In this document: one piece after another, positions 23,620 through 32,127 of the stretch | How the letters are laid out: each line of letters starts with the position of its first letter | How positions within the stretch are numbered: the first letter of the stretch is position 1 | Assembly: GCF_000230895.2 (NCBI RefSeq) | Contig: NC_016604.1 | Location: 1,922,001-1,986,000, forward strand | Length of the DNA stretch: 64,000 nt | Source of the DNA: Mycolicibacterium rhodesiae NBB3 | Lineage (GTDB): Bacteria > Actinomycetota > Actinomycetes > Mycobacteriales > Mycobacteriaceae | Reading direction: 5' to 3' | The notes under the pieces: model-generated | The model's database searches: none | What the model saw: only the letters and a program-made list of their open reading frames with translations | What the model was told of the DNA's origin: nothing | Position numbers and translations under genes: made by a program

Positions 23620-24489
23620 GTGACGCGCATCGCCTATCTCGGTCCGGAGGGGACCTTCACCGAGGCGGCCCTGCGGGGCATGGTCGAGGCGCAGGTGGTA
23701 CCGCTGGCCGATTTCGAATGGTTTCCGACGGCCAGTCCGTCGGCGGCGCTGGAAATGGTGCGGTCGTCAGAAGCCGCCTTCGCCTGCGTGCCCATCGAGA
23801 ATTCGATCGACGGTTCCGTACTCCCTACGCTCGACAGCCTGGCGACCGGGACGCCGCTGCAGATCTTCGCCGAGCACACCCTCGACATCGCCTTCACGAT
23901 CGCGGTGCGTAAGGGTGTGACCGAGCCGACGACGATCGCGGCGTTTCCGGTGGCGCGCGCTCAGGTGGCGAAGTGGGTCGCCAAGCATCTCCCCAAAGCC
24001 GAGTTCCACCCGGCGGACTCCAACGCCGCAGCAGCCATCGATGTCGCCGACGGCCGCGCCGACGCCGCCGTGACGACCCCGCTCGCGGCGCAGCGCCACG
24101 GCCTCGAGGTGCTTGCGGAGGGCGTCGTCGACGAGGCCAACGCGCGCACCCGTTTCGTGTTGGTCGGACCTGTCGGCCCACCGCCGAAGCCCACCGACGC
24201 CGATCGGACCTCGGTCGTGTTGCGGTTGGACAACGTTCCAGGAGCGCTGGCGTCGGCGCTGGCGGAGTTCGCGATCCGCGACATCGGCCTGACCAGGATC
24301 GAATCCCGGCCCACCCGAACCGAACTGGGCACCTACATCTTCTTTCTCGACTGCGTCGGTCATGTCGACGACCCTCCGGTCGCCGAGGCACTCGAGGCGT
24401 TGGTCGAACGTTGTGCCGATGTGCGCTATCTCGGTTCATGGCCGACGGGAGAGGCCGGACCGACGCAACCGCGGAAGGGGATCCAGTGA
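23620..24489 (+). CDS. pheA: Prephenate dehydratase
   Basis: A 289-residue monofunctional prephenate dehydratase. The catalytic domain starts MTRIAYLGPEGTFTEAAL and includes CVPIENSIDGSVLPTLDSL and the active-site TRF motif in ARTRFVLVG. A C-terminal ACT domain (SVVLRLDNVPGALASALAEF) contains the ESRPTRTELGTYIFF phenylalanine-binding signature, so feedback inhibition by phenylalanine is expected. It converts prephenate to phenylpyruvate. The start is GTG at 23620. Its stop overlaps the next gene's start by four bases. Confidence 0.96.
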   Translation: MTRIAYLGPEGTFTEAALRGMVEAQVVPLADFEWFPTASPSAALEMVRSSEAAFACVPIENSIDGSVLPTLDSLATGTPLQIFAEHTLDIAFTIAVRKGVTEPTTIAAFPVARAQVAKWVAKHLPKAEFHPADSNAAAAIDVADGRADAAVTTPLAAQRHGLEVLAEGVVDEANARTRFVLVGPVGPPPKPTDADRTSVVLRLDNVPGALASALAEFAIRDIGLTRIESRPTRTELGTYIFFLDCVGHVDDPPVAEALEALVERCADVRYLGSWPTGEAGPTQPRKGIQ

Positions 24490-25172
24490 GTGGACGGCTG
24501 GTGCTGGTCCGGCACGGACAGTCGCACGGCAACGTCGAGCGTCGCCTCGATACGAGACCGCCGGGGGCGGAGCTGACCGATCTCGGTCGCGAGCAGGCCC
24601 GCACTTTCGCGCGCGGACTCGCGTACCGGCCGGGCCTCATCGCGCACTCGATGGCCGTCCGGGCGTCGCAGACTGCGCGCGAGATCGCCGACGAACTCAG
24701 GGTGGACACCCATCAGCTGGACGGCATCCACGAAGTTCAGGTGGGTCGGCTCGAGAACCGCAGCGACGACGCCGCGATCGAGGAGTTCAACACCATCTAC
24801 CAGCGTTGGCACGAGGGCGATGTGGATCTGCCGCTGCCCGACGGGGAGACAGCGCGGCAGGTGCTGGCCCGGTATCTGCCCGTGGTCACCGGACTGCGGA
24901 TGCGCTATCTCGACGACGACTCCTTCACCGGTGATGTCGTGATGGTGAGCCACGGCGCGGCGATCCGGTTGGCCTCGGCCGTGCTGGCCGGCGTCGACGG
25001 CAGCTTCGCTCTCGACCATCACCTCGGCAACGCCGAGGCCGTCGTGCTGGCCCCCATCACCGATGGCCGCTGGAGCTGCGTGCAGTGGGGAGCGAAGTTG
25101 CCCCCGTTCTACCCGGAGGCCGGCGTCCATCCTGTCCAAGACGCTCTGCAGTCGGCCGACCCGATGGGCTGA
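24486..25172 (+). CDS. Histidine phosphatase/phosphoglycerate mutase-family protein (Rv3837c-like)
   Basis: A 228-residue histidine phosphatase. The phosphohistidine motif LVLVRHGQSHGNVERR is at the N-terminus. AHSMAVRASQTAREIADEL and the second catalytic histidine in VVMVSHGAAIRLASAVL complete the active site. The family includes mutases and phosphatases of varied substrates; the lack of the long cofactor-dependent mutase insertion suggests phosphatase activity. GTG at 24486 overlaps the pheA stop (GTGA), so the two are co-translated, as in the Rv3838c-Rv3837c pair. Confidence 0.9.
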   Translation: MSGRLVLVRHGQSHGNVERRLDTRPPGAELTDLGREQARTFARGLAYRPGLIAHSMAVRASQTAREIADELRVDTHQLDGIHEVQVGRLENRSDDAAIEEFNTIYQRWHEGDVDLPLPDGETARQVLARYLPVVTGLRMRYLDDDSFTGDVVMVSHGAAIRLASAVLAGVDGSFALDHHLGNAEAVVLAPITDGRWSCVQWGAKLPPFYPEAGVHPVQDALQSADPMG

Positions 25173-25178
25173 CGCGGC

Positions 25179-25367
25179 TCAGATCGCTTGCGAGATCCTG
25201 ATCTCACAGGTGCAGCCGATCGCCTCGCAGTCGATCGAGAACGCGTGCACCACCTCGGGCGTCACGCAGTCCGCCTCGGTGCATTCGATGCCGTACCAGG
25301 CGTGGTGGATGACGGTGCCGTGGCAGTGCTCCACCTCCGCCACACAGTCACGGCACTGAATGCTCAT
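25179..25367 (-). CDS. Small cysteine-rich protein
   Basis: A 62-residue protein with eight cysteines, MSIQCRDCVAEVEHCHGTVI at the N-terminus and a C-terminal EAIGCTCEIRI. CxxC, CxH and CxC spacings suggest a zinc or iron-sulfur site. I recognise no named family. The ATG at 25367 is clear, and the fit of its borders between the convergent mutase gene and the upstream metallopeptidase gene supports a real gene. Function unknown. Confidence 0.72.
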   Translation of the reverse strand: MSIQCRDCVAEVEHCHGTVIHHAWYGIECTEADCVTPEVVHAFSIDCEAIGCTCEIRISQAI

Positions 25368-25426
25368 GCGTCCAGTTTCTCGTGGGAGCGCACGCATCTG
25401 CCCCAACAGCGCGGCGTGTCGGCGGG

Positions 25427-25780
25427 CTAACCCCAGCCGAGATCGTGCAGACGCTCGTCGTCGATGCCGAAGTGGTGCGCGATCTCGTGGATGACCGTGA
25501 TCGCCACCTCCTCGACGACCTGCGCTTCGGTGTCGCACGTATCGAGCAGCGCCCCACGGTAGATCGTGATGGTGTCGGGAAGCGACCCCGCCGCGTACCA
25601 ACTGTCACGCTCGGTCAGGGCGATGCCCTCGTAGAGCCCGAGCAGCTCGGGTTCCTCGGCGTTGCGGTCAGCGACCAGGACGACGACGTTGTCCATCGCT
25701 TTCGCGAGCTCATCGGGTACCAGGTCCAGTGCGTCGGACACCAGCTCGTCGAACCGTTGCGGGCACATCCGCACGGCCAC
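25427..25780 (-). CDS. Small zincin-type metallopeptidase (Rv3836-like)
   Basis: A 117-residue member of the minimal zincin family (DUF1025-like). MCPQRFDELVSDALDLVPDE opens the fold, VVVLVADRNAEEPELLGLYEG and PDTITIYRGALLD are conserved, and the metal site is VIHEIAHHFGIDDERLHDLGW with the HExxH motif and downstream aspartates. These are soluble cytoplasmic proteins of unknown substrate. The start is taken as GTG 25780, four bases after the upstream gene's stop; ATG 25768 is an alternative four codons in. Confidence 0.85.
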   Translation of the reverse strand: MAVRMCPQRFDELVSDALDLVPDELAKAMDNVVVLVADRNAEEPELLGLYEGIALTERDSWYAAGSLPDTITIYRGALLDTCDTEAQVVEEVAITVIHEIAHHFGIDDERLHDLGWG

Positions 25781-25784
25781 GTGC

Positions 25785-27188
25785 TTACGGCACCGGGGGT
25801 GGCGCAGGTGTCGGGGGCAGGCCGGGTGGCGGCGGCGCCGGGGCGGGCTCCGGTGGCGGCGGAGGCAACCCGGGCGGGGGCGGTGGCGGCGGCGCACCCG
25901 GCGGTGGGGGTGGCTCAGCGGGTGCGCCCGGTGGCGGCGGGGGCGCATTGAGGAAGGTGTTGCCCGGTGCGGCCGGATCAGTGGTCGGTGCGGCGGTCTC
26001 GGTGGGCTGCGGTGAGCCGGGCATGTGTTGGGTCTGATTGCCGTAGTCGGTCTCGTCGGTTGTCGACTGCGACGAAGACGACGACGAGGAGGAGGACTCG
26101 TCGGGCTCGTCGGGCATCGGGATCGGCGGGAAGTTCAGCCGTTCCTCGGGGATGTCGGGAGGCGGTACCGGCGGCTGCCCGTTGATCTGCAGCGGACCCT
26201 TGGCGCTGTTGAGCAGCGTGGACCAGCCGCCGTTGCCGAGGGTCGCACCGATGCTGCACGACACCTGGTGGCTGCCCGCCGCCCAGGTCGGCAGCGAGAT
26301 CGTGCTGTAGATCAGCGTCAGCGTGGTGCTGCGCAGCTGGATGGGCGCCAGGTAGGCGTCCGTCATCCGCGTGCACGCGTCCTTGATGAACGCGTCCTGC
26401 TCCGGTTCGGGCGGCAGACCCGCCGGGAACTTCTCGGCGAGGTTGACCGCGCCGGTGACCTCCATCGCGTGCGGTGCGGCGCAGTCTGTCGGGATGTCGG
26501 TGGGCTGATTGGTCGACGGGTCGATGCCGAGGCAGGTGCCCGCGGGCCACACCTTCGACTGGTCGTTGTCGGCGACCTTGCCCTTGAAGGCGATCTGCTG
26601 ATTGTTCGGGCCAGGCAGCTGCATTCCGCAGAGCACCCGGCGCTCACCAGACTGACGCCAGGCCTTGTCGCCGGACCACAACATGCTGACCGTGAACCGG
26701 CTGTTCGGATCGAAGTCGGTGCCGAGGTAGTTCTTGACCGCCGCCGAGCACTGCTCCTGGCTGATCTGCTGGATTCGCGCGGGCGACGGCGGAGCCGCGT
26801 CGGGCCCGTACTCGCTGCCGGGGAATGTGCGCATATCCACTGACTCGGCGACCTCGAAGCGATGCTCGTCCTTGCAGTCGACGATCTCCGCTTCGTCAGG
26901 CGTGCGCTCCGGCCAGTTCAGGCAGTCACCGGCCTTGGCGTGCTCGAAGGTCTCGTTGCCGCGCGGGCCCAGTGAGATGGTGCTGGCCGTCAGGCTGCCC
27001 GGACCCTGCTGCTGCGGAATCGCGGTGATCAGACCGGCAATGAGCAGGCCGCCGAGGGCGGTCAGCAGCAGTGCGCGCCGTGTCGACGCGGCCTGTAGGC
27101 TGCGCCACCAAGGTGCCCGCGGCGGGGGCGGGACGGCCTCGCTTTCGAGCGGGTACTCTATCGTTGGTGCGTCAGACATCTGCTCCAT
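25785..27188 (-). CDS. Membrane-anchored septum-formation-domain protein (Rv3835-like)
   Basis: A 467-residue protein. A short cytoplasmic N-terminus precedes one transmembrane helix (ALLLTALGGLLIAGLITAI). Two repeated extracellular modules follow with conserved cysteines (AGDCLNWPERTPDEAEIVDC, QEQCSAAVKNYLG, PAGTCLGIDPSTNQPTDIPTDC, DACTRMTDAYL), typical of the septum-formation domain. The C-terminal ~130 residues are a serine run and a long proline-rich tail. M. tuberculosis Rv3835 has this architecture next to serS. The start could be ATG 27188 (used) or ATG 27179; the latter has GGAG closer upstream. A role at the septum or cell wall is inferred from the domain name only. Confidence 0.86.
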   Translation of the reverse strand: MEQMSDAPTIEYPLESEAVPPPPRAPWWRSLQAASTRRALLLTALGGLLIAGLITAIPQQQGPGSLTASTISLGPRGNETFEHAKAGDCLNWPERTPDEAEIVDCKDEHRFEVAESVDMRTFPGSEYGPDAAPPSPARIQQISQEQCSAAVKNYLGTDFDPNSRFTVSMLWSGDKAWRQSGERRVLCGMQLPGPNNQQIAFKGKVADNDQSKVWPAGTCLGIDPSTNQPTDIPTDCAAPHAMEVTGAVNLAEKFPAGLPPEPEQDAFIKDACTRMTDAYLAPIQLRSTTLTLIYSTISLPTWAAGSHQVSCSIGATLGNGGWSTLLNSAKGPLQINGQPPVPPPDIPEERLNFPPIPMPDEPDESSSSSSSSSQSTTDETDYGNQTQHMPGSPQPTETAAPTTDPAAPGNTFLNAPPPPPGAPAEPPPPPGAPPPPPPPGLPPPPPEPAPAPPPPGLPPTPAPPPVP

Positions 27189-27304
27189 TGTGACAGGCGT
27201 GTCGGGTGCTGTGACAAGTGATGCAGTTGTAACGTTATGTGGTTGTGCCTGAGGGGTCGCACCTAGGCATGTTCCGGTCGATGACCGAAAGTAATGTTGC
27301 GCCC

Positions 27305-28564
27305 GTGATCGACCTGAAGCTGCTACGCGAAAACCCGGATACGGTGCGCGCATCGCAACGCGCGCGCGGGGAGGACCCCGCCCTCGTCGACGCGCTGCTG
27401 GACGCCGACGCCGCGCGACGGTCGGCGGTGTCGGCCGCCGACAATCTGCGGGCCGAGCAGAAGGCCGAGAGCAAGAAGGTGGGCAAGGCGTCCCCGGACG
27501 AGCGGCCCGCACTGCTGGCCGCGGCGAAGGCGCTCGCAGAGAAGGTCAAGGCGGCAGAGGCCGAGCAGAGCGAGACCGACGCAGCGTTCACCAGAGCGCA
27601 CATGGCCCTGTCCAATGTGATCATCGACGGCGTTCCCGCCGGCGGCGAGGACGACTTCGTCGTGCTCGACACCGTCGGTGAACCCCGCGCCATCGACCGT
27701 CCGAAGGATCATGTCGAACTCGGCGAATCGCTGGGGCTCATCGACCTGGAGCGCGGCGCCAAGGTGTCCGGTTCGCGGTTCTACTTCCTCACCGGCGCGG
27801 GGGCGTTCCTGCAACTCGGGCTGTTGCAGCTCGCGGCGCGGCTGGCCCAGGAGAACGGCTTCACCTTGATGATCCCGCCGGTGCTGGTGCGCCCGGAAGT
27901 CATGGCGGGCACCGGTTTTCTCGGTGCGCACGCCGAGGAGGTCTACCATCTCGCCGCCGACGACCTCTATCTGGTCGGTACATCGGAGGTGGCTCTGGCC
28001 GGCTACCACTCCGACGAGATTCTCGACCTCTCAAACGGGCCGCTGCGCTACGCCGGGTGGTCGTCGTGCTTTCGCCGCGAGGCCGGTAGCCACGGCAAGG
28101 ACACCCGCGGCATCATTCGCGTGCATCAGTTCGACAAGGTCGAGGGCTTCATCTACTGCAAGCCCGAGGACGCCGAGACCGAACACCAGCGGCTGCTCGG
28201 ATGGGAACGGCAGATGCTCGCCAACATCGACGTCCCCTACCGCGTAATCGACATCGCCGCAGGAGATTTGGGATCATCGGCCGCCCGCAAGTTCGACTGT
28301 GAGGCGTGGATCCCGACGCAAAACACTTATCGCGAACTGACCTCGACCTCGAATTGCACGACGTTTCAAGCCAGGCGGCTGGCGGTGCGCTACCGCGACG
28401 AGAACGGCAAGCCGCAGACCGCGGCCACCCTCAACGGCACACTGGCGACCACGCGGTGGTTGGTGGCCATCCTCGAGAACCACCAGCAGCCCGACGGCAG
28501 CGTGCGGGTGCCGGAAGCCTTGGTGCCCTTCGTCGGAACCGAACTGCTCGAGCCCAAGGCCTAG
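27305..28564 (+). CDS. serS: Seryl-tRNA synthetase
   Basis: A 419-residue class II aminoacyl-tRNA synthetase, the length of M. tuberculosis SerRS. The N-terminal [20 protein letters not shown] begins the coiled-coil tRNA-binding arm (to about residue 105). Motif 2 is [24 protein letters not shown] and motif 3 is [20 protein letters not shown]. It charges tRNA-Ser. The start is GTG at 27305; an in-frame extension upstream is not conserved. Its TAG stop shares the four bases CTAG with the stop of the convergent gene. Confidence 0.97.
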   Translation: MIDLKLLRENPDTVRASQRARGEDPALVDALLDADAARRSAVSAADNLRAEQKAESKKVGKASPDERPALLAAAKALAEKVKAAEAEQSETDAAFTRAHMALSNVIIDGVPAGGEDDFVVLDTVGEPRAIDRPKDHVELGESLGLIDLERGAKVSGSRFYFLTGAGAFLQLGLLQLAARLAQENGFTLMIPPVLVRPEVMAGTGFLGAHAEEVYHLAADDLYLVGTSEVALAGYHSDEILDLSNGPLRYAGWSSCFRREAGSHGKDTRGIIRVHQFDKVEGFIYCKPEDAETEHQRLLGWERQMLANIDVPYRVIDIAAGDLGSSAARKFDCEAWIPTQNTYRELTSTSNCTTFQARRLAVRYRDENGKPQTAATLNGTLATTRWLVAILENHQQPDGSVRVPEALVPFVGTELLEPKA

Positions 28565-28893
28565 CGAAGCAGTTCGTCGAGCACGGTGAGGAACTCCGTG
28601 GGGCGCTGCGGGGTGAACGCCGGTGCGGGGCGTACTCCGTCGACGTCGAGCGTGATGAGCGTCGACTTGATCGGACGCCAGATGTCGAGCGGCATCCATC
28701 GCCGAGGATCGAAACTCCCCCAGACGCGGAAGCGCTCGGTGAACATGCCGAGCGGCTCCGCCTTGTAGCCGCGGATTGCCTGCAGCGGTATGACTTTCGA
28801 TGTTCCTGACGGAAAATGATAGCGACGCAGCGTGATCGCAAGCCGATCGAGCTGGATCATCCCGTCGTCGTAGTGCTGACGCGGGCCGGTCAC
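28561..28893 (-). CDS. Conserved hypothetical protein, possible PH-like fold, coupled to the MBL-Rieske gene
   Basis: A 110-residue soluble protein with alternating hydrophobic strands and a C-terminal helix: [87 protein letters not shown]. This pattern resembles small bacterial PH-like domains, although I cannot name the family. GTG 28893 overlaps the MBL-Rieske stop by four bases, so it is co-translated and probably works with that enzyme. ATG 28860 would give 99 residues. Confidence 0.7.
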   Translation of the reverse strand: MTGPRQHYDDGMIQLDRLAITLRRYHFPSGTSKVIPLQAIRGYKAEPLGMFTERFRVWGSFDPRRWMPLDIWRPIKSTLITLDVDGVRPAPAFTPQRPTEFLTVLDELLR

Positions 28894-30452
28894 GCGCGGC
28901 TGCTCCGCAACTCGTGCCCTTTGGTGGTCAGGCATCGGCCGTTCTCGAGATTCCACTGCCAGCCGTGCAGATTGCAGGTCAAGGTGGATCCTTCCACCAC
29001 ACCGAACGTCGACAGGTCGGCTTTCAGGTGCGGGCAGCGACGCTGAATCTCCCAGCCGTCCAGCGTTATCGAGGCGGTGTCGTCGTGAGCCTCGGCGAAC
29101 CAGCCATCGGCGTAGGCGATGCGTTCCTCGGTCAGGCATTTGAAGAAGGTGTAGAGGTACTCGTTGTAGCCGCCGACTCGCCACGCGGAGAATCGGGTGG
29201 ACAGGAAGATCGTGTTCACCCAGTCCGGCTCGTTGTCCCGTAGTACGGTCCGCACGAGTTCCGGAGGAATCGCGAACCCGTACCGGAACTTCTCGTCCGG
29301 AACAGGTTCGCGCACAGCACGTTTGGGAAAGTCGAGCACAACGGTCTCGTCATGCCCACGACCCTGAAGCCGTAGTTCCACCGGATAGCCGATGCCGTCG
29401 CAGATCTGGTCGCTGCCTTCCATGATGGGTTCGAAGAGCGCACGCAGCGGCTCGAGCAGGGATGGACCCGCTGCGGGTGCCCAGGTCGCCTTCTCTGCGT
29501 CCAGCACCGGTGCCATCCGCTGGGCGTAGTCCTCGATGTAGGCGGCCTTACCGGTGGTAAAGATCGCCTCCACCTCGTCGTCAGGCAGCGGATGGTGCAG
29601 CGAATTCAACTGTGGGCCAACGAAATCAGCTGTCGATCCGGGCATCATCAGTAGGCCGCCGTCGTGGCCGTGGGCTCGCATCTGGTCGAGGAAGACCACC
29701 TGGTCGGGAAAGATGTTGGCGGGGTCACCGTGGTCGTCGTTGAGCGCGCGCAGTGCTGAATCCAGGAAGCACGGCGGGCCGGCCGACGGGATCACCCAGG
29801 TCGCCCCGACCTGGGCGATGTACTGCCGGCAGCGGTCCATCTGCCGCTGCCGTTTCTGGGTGCCGAACGCTTCCTTGGCGCGCGCAGGCATGTCGTAGAC
29901 CATCGGGTACCAGATGGCCCCCGAGTACTGCAGCATGTGCACGTCGACGGCGCCGAAGTCGGCGTGCACCACGTCGAGGTCCACCGGCCGCGCGTCGTTC
30001 ATGTTGAAGCAGACCGTCTCGCCGTCGTCCACCACCAGGCCGGAGTCTCCGATCGGACCGTCGGCCGGAGCGCGCAGCGAGATGATCATCACGTCGAGAT
30101 GACCCTTGGGTCCGCTGACGCGGTGTTTGACCGAATCCGTCGTTTCGAAGAAGCGATGGAACCCGAGCTGCTCCAGCTCACGGCGCAGGTCCGGCACCGG
30201 GAAGTCCGGCAGCAGTACCGTCGCGTCCTTGTTGACGTGCGCGCGCAGGTTCTTCGCGTCGAAGTGGTCGGCGTGCAGGTGCGAGACGTACAGGTAGTCG
30301 CAGTCGCCAAGGGCGTCCCAGTCCAGTTCGCTGTTGGCCGGGAAGGGGAACCACGAGGCGAAATAGGCCGGGTTGACCCATGGGTCGCAAAGGATGGCAC
30401 CGGCATTCGTCTCGATCCGGAAGCCTGCGTGTCCGACACTGATGACCTGCAC
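28890..30452 (-). CDS. Fusion of UlaG-like metallo-beta-lactamase fold with C-terminal Rieske domain
   Basis: A 520-residue two-domain protein. The N-terminal part (about 1-260) is a metal-dependent hydrolase of the UlaG type, with ILCDPWVNPAYFASWFPFPA, the metal motif HLHADHFD at residues 58-65, and VVDDGETVCFNMNDARP. A middle region of unclear fold (260-450) follows. The C-terminus is a Rieske [2Fe-2S] domain with CPHL at 473-476 and CNLHGW at 493-498 (C-x-H ... C-x2-H). The fold combination recalls CMP-N-acetylneuraminate hydroxylase, but there Rieske precedes the hydrolase part. Start: GTG 30452, preceded by GGGAAGGG. Substrate unknown. Confidence 0.85.
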   Translation of the reverse strand: MQVISVGHAGFRIETNAGAILCDPWVNPAYFASWFPFPANSELDWDALGDCDYLYVSHLHADHFDAKNLRAHVNKDATVLLPDFPVPDLRRELEQLGFHRFFETTDSVKHRVSGPKGHLDVMIISLRAPADGPIGDSGLVVDDGETVCFNMNDARPVDLDVVHADFGAVDVHMLQYSGAIWYPMVYDMPARAKEAFGTQKRQRQMDRCRQYIAQVGATWVIPSAGPPCFLDSALRALNDDHGDPANIFPDQVVFLDQMRAHGHDGGLLMMPGSTADFVGPQLNSLHHPLPDDEVEAIFTTGKAAYIEDYAQRMAPVLDAEKATWAPAAGPSLLEPLRALFEPIMEGSDQICDGIGYPVELRLQGRGHDETVVLDFPKRAVREPVPDEKFRYGFAIPPELVRTVLRDNEPDWVNTIFLSTRFSAWRVGGYNEYLYTFFKCLTEERIAYADGWFAEAHDDTASITLDGWEIQRRCPHLKADLSTFGVVEGSTLTCNLHGWQWNLENGRCLTTKGHELRSSRA

Positions 30453-30504
30453 TAACACCCTTCCCTGGTACTGCGCTCTGGCAGCGAAAATGCCGACACC
30501 AAGC

Positions 30505-31230
30505 CTAACCGGACGCGAACAGGTGCCGCAGATACGTCTCGGGTGCCGACAGAAACTGGCGCCAGTGACCCACCATCGGCAGGTCCTCCCAGGTGCTGAC
30601 CCGGCGGCCGTGCTCGCCGAGTTCGACGATCGTCGCGCCGGGAAACGCCGCCAGCACCGGGGAGTGGGTGGCGAGCAGAACCTGCGATCCATCGGCGACG
30701 AGCGTGTCCATCAGGACCATCAACTGCAGACACGAATTGAACGACAACGCGGCCTCTGGTTCATCGAGGATGAACAACCCTCGTTCGGTGTCTCGCGACG
30801 ACAGGAACGCCAGGAACGACTCGCCGTGCGATCGGGCATTGAGCGCGCCGCCGAACACCTGATGCGGGATTCCCTGAGGGGTGTTCCGGTCGACCTCGGT
30901 GAACAATTGATGCATCGCCTCGGCACGCAGGAAGCATCCGCCTGCTGGCGGGGGGAACTCGCCCTGCAGGCGCACCGCCCAGTGCAGGTCGCTGTCCTCA
31001 TCGCCCGCCCGCGGGGTCCAATGCTTGACGGCGCCGCGCAGACGTGCGGCCCACGACGCCGCGATGGCCTCGAGCAACGTCGACTTCCCAGAACCGTTCT
31101 CGCCGACGATCACGGTGACCGGCGCATCGAGTGCCAACGGTTGTTCGGCGAGTTGCGCGACGACCGGGATGTCGAGGTACCAAGAGTCCGAAGCCTTCTC
31201 GAGATCAAGTGAGATCTGCTGCAGAATCAA
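30505..31230 (-). CDS. AAA-type ATPase of the ABC/RecF-like superfamily
   Basis: A 241-residue soluble ATPase: Walker A VTVIVGENGSGKSTLLEAIA near residue 40, a degenerate signature region, Walker B LFILDEPEAALS, and the switch histidine in QVLLATHSPVLA. There are no transmembrane or Toprim segments, so it is a stand-alone AAA_21/AAA_15-type ATPase of unknown role, not an ABC importer subunit. The start is TTG 31230, which has an excellent GGGAGG seven bases upstream; GTG 31245 would lack one. It is divergent from the acyltransferases. Confidence 0.82.
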   Translation of the reverse strand: MILQQISLDLEKASDSWYLDIPVVAQLAEQPLALDAPVTVIVGENGSGKSTLLEAIAASWAARLRGAVKHWTPRAGDEDSDLHWAVRLQGEFPPPAGGCFLRAEAMHQLFTEVDRNTPQGIPHQVFGGALNARSHGESFLAFLSSRDTERGLFILDEPEAALSFNSCLQLMVLMDTLVADGSQVLLATHSPVLAAFPGATIVELGEHGRRVSTWEDLPMVGHWRQFLSAPETYLRHLFASG

Positions 31231-31350
31231 TCGCCGTCCTCCCACCGCAGACGTCAGTCGCCCTCGTAGTTGTACCGCAGCGACCGGTCCGCGAGCTCGA
31301 TGTACTCGCCCCGGTTCGGTAGGGCGGGTCACGCGACTAGGCTGCCTCAT

Positions 31351-32124
31351 GTGGAGCCGGTATACGGAACAGTCATTCAGCTGGCCAGGCTGCTCTGGCG
31401 AGTGCAGGGGCTGACGTTCACCGTCACCGGCGTGGAGAACCTGCCTGCCGAGGGCGGGGCCGTCATCGCCATCAACCACACCGGATATATCGATTTCACC
31501 TTCGCCGGCCTGCCCGCCTACAAGCAGGGCCTGCACCGCAAGGTGCGGTTCATGGCGAAGAAAGAGGTCTTCGACAACAAGATCACCGGTCCGATCATGC
31601 GCAGCCTGCGCCACATCGAAGTGGACCGCAACAGCGGCGCCGCGTCATTCGACGAGGCCTGCCGCAAGCTCAAGGAAGGCGAACTGGTCGGCGTCTATCC
31701 CGAGGCCACCATCAGCCGCAGCTTCGAGATCAAGGAGTTCAAGTCCGGTGCGGCGCGAATGGCGATCGCTGCCGACGTGCCGATCGTCCCGCACATCGTC
31801 TGGGGCGCGCAGCGCGTCTGGACCAAGGGCCATCCCAAGAACATGCGCCGTCCCAAGGTACCGATCACCGTCGCCGTCGGGGAGCCGATCTATCCGACCT
31901 TGCCGCCGACCGAACTGACCGCACTTCTGCATTCGCGGATGCAGCATCTGCTCGAACGGGTGCAGGACGACTACGGGCCCTATCCGCCAGGCGAATTCTG
32001 GGTGCCGCGCCGGCTCGGCGGTGGGGCACCGACGCTGGCCGAGGCGAACCGGATGGACGCCGAAGAGGCTGCGGAGAAGGCCGCCCGCCGGGAACAGCGG
32101 GGTCAAGCGGGAGCGCCGGGCTGA
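31351..32124 (+). CDS. 1-acylglycerol-3-phosphate acyltransferase-like protein (first of a pair)
   Basis: A 257-residue PlsC-family acyltransferase. The catalytic HX4D motif lies in AVIAINHTGYIDFTFAG, and the acceptor-binding motif in GVYPEATISRSFEIKEF. IVPHIVWGAQRVWTKGHPKN is the conserved downstream block. The C-terminus (about residues 225-257) is Glu/Ala/Arg-rich. Start: GTG 31351. It is similar to M. tuberculosis Rv3814c-Rv3816c, three tandem paralogues; here there are two. Probable role: acylating lysophosphatidic acid or a related envelope lipid at the membrane. Confidence 0.9.
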   Translation: MEPVYGTVIQLARLLWRVQGLTFTVTGVENLPAEGGAVIAINHTGYIDFTFAGLPAYKQGLHRKVRFMAKKEVFDNKITGPIMRSLRHIEVDRNSGAASFDEACRKLKEGELVGVYPEATISRSFEIKEFKSGAARMAIAADVPIVPHIVWGAQRVWTKGHPKNMRRPKVPITVAVGEPIYPTLPPTELTALLHSRMQHLLERVQDDYGPYPPGEFWVPRRLGGGAPTLAEANRMDAEEAAEKAARREQRGQAGAPG

Positions 32125-32127
32125 CCC

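Noticed and set aside
25729..26037. Glycine-rich plus-strand frame resembling PE_PGRS
   Set aside because: Antisense of the proline-rich tail of the Rv3835-like protein.
27189..27304. Possible T-box or other leader riboswitch upstream of serS
   Set aside because: The 116-base divergent gap is too short and shows no T-box core sequence.
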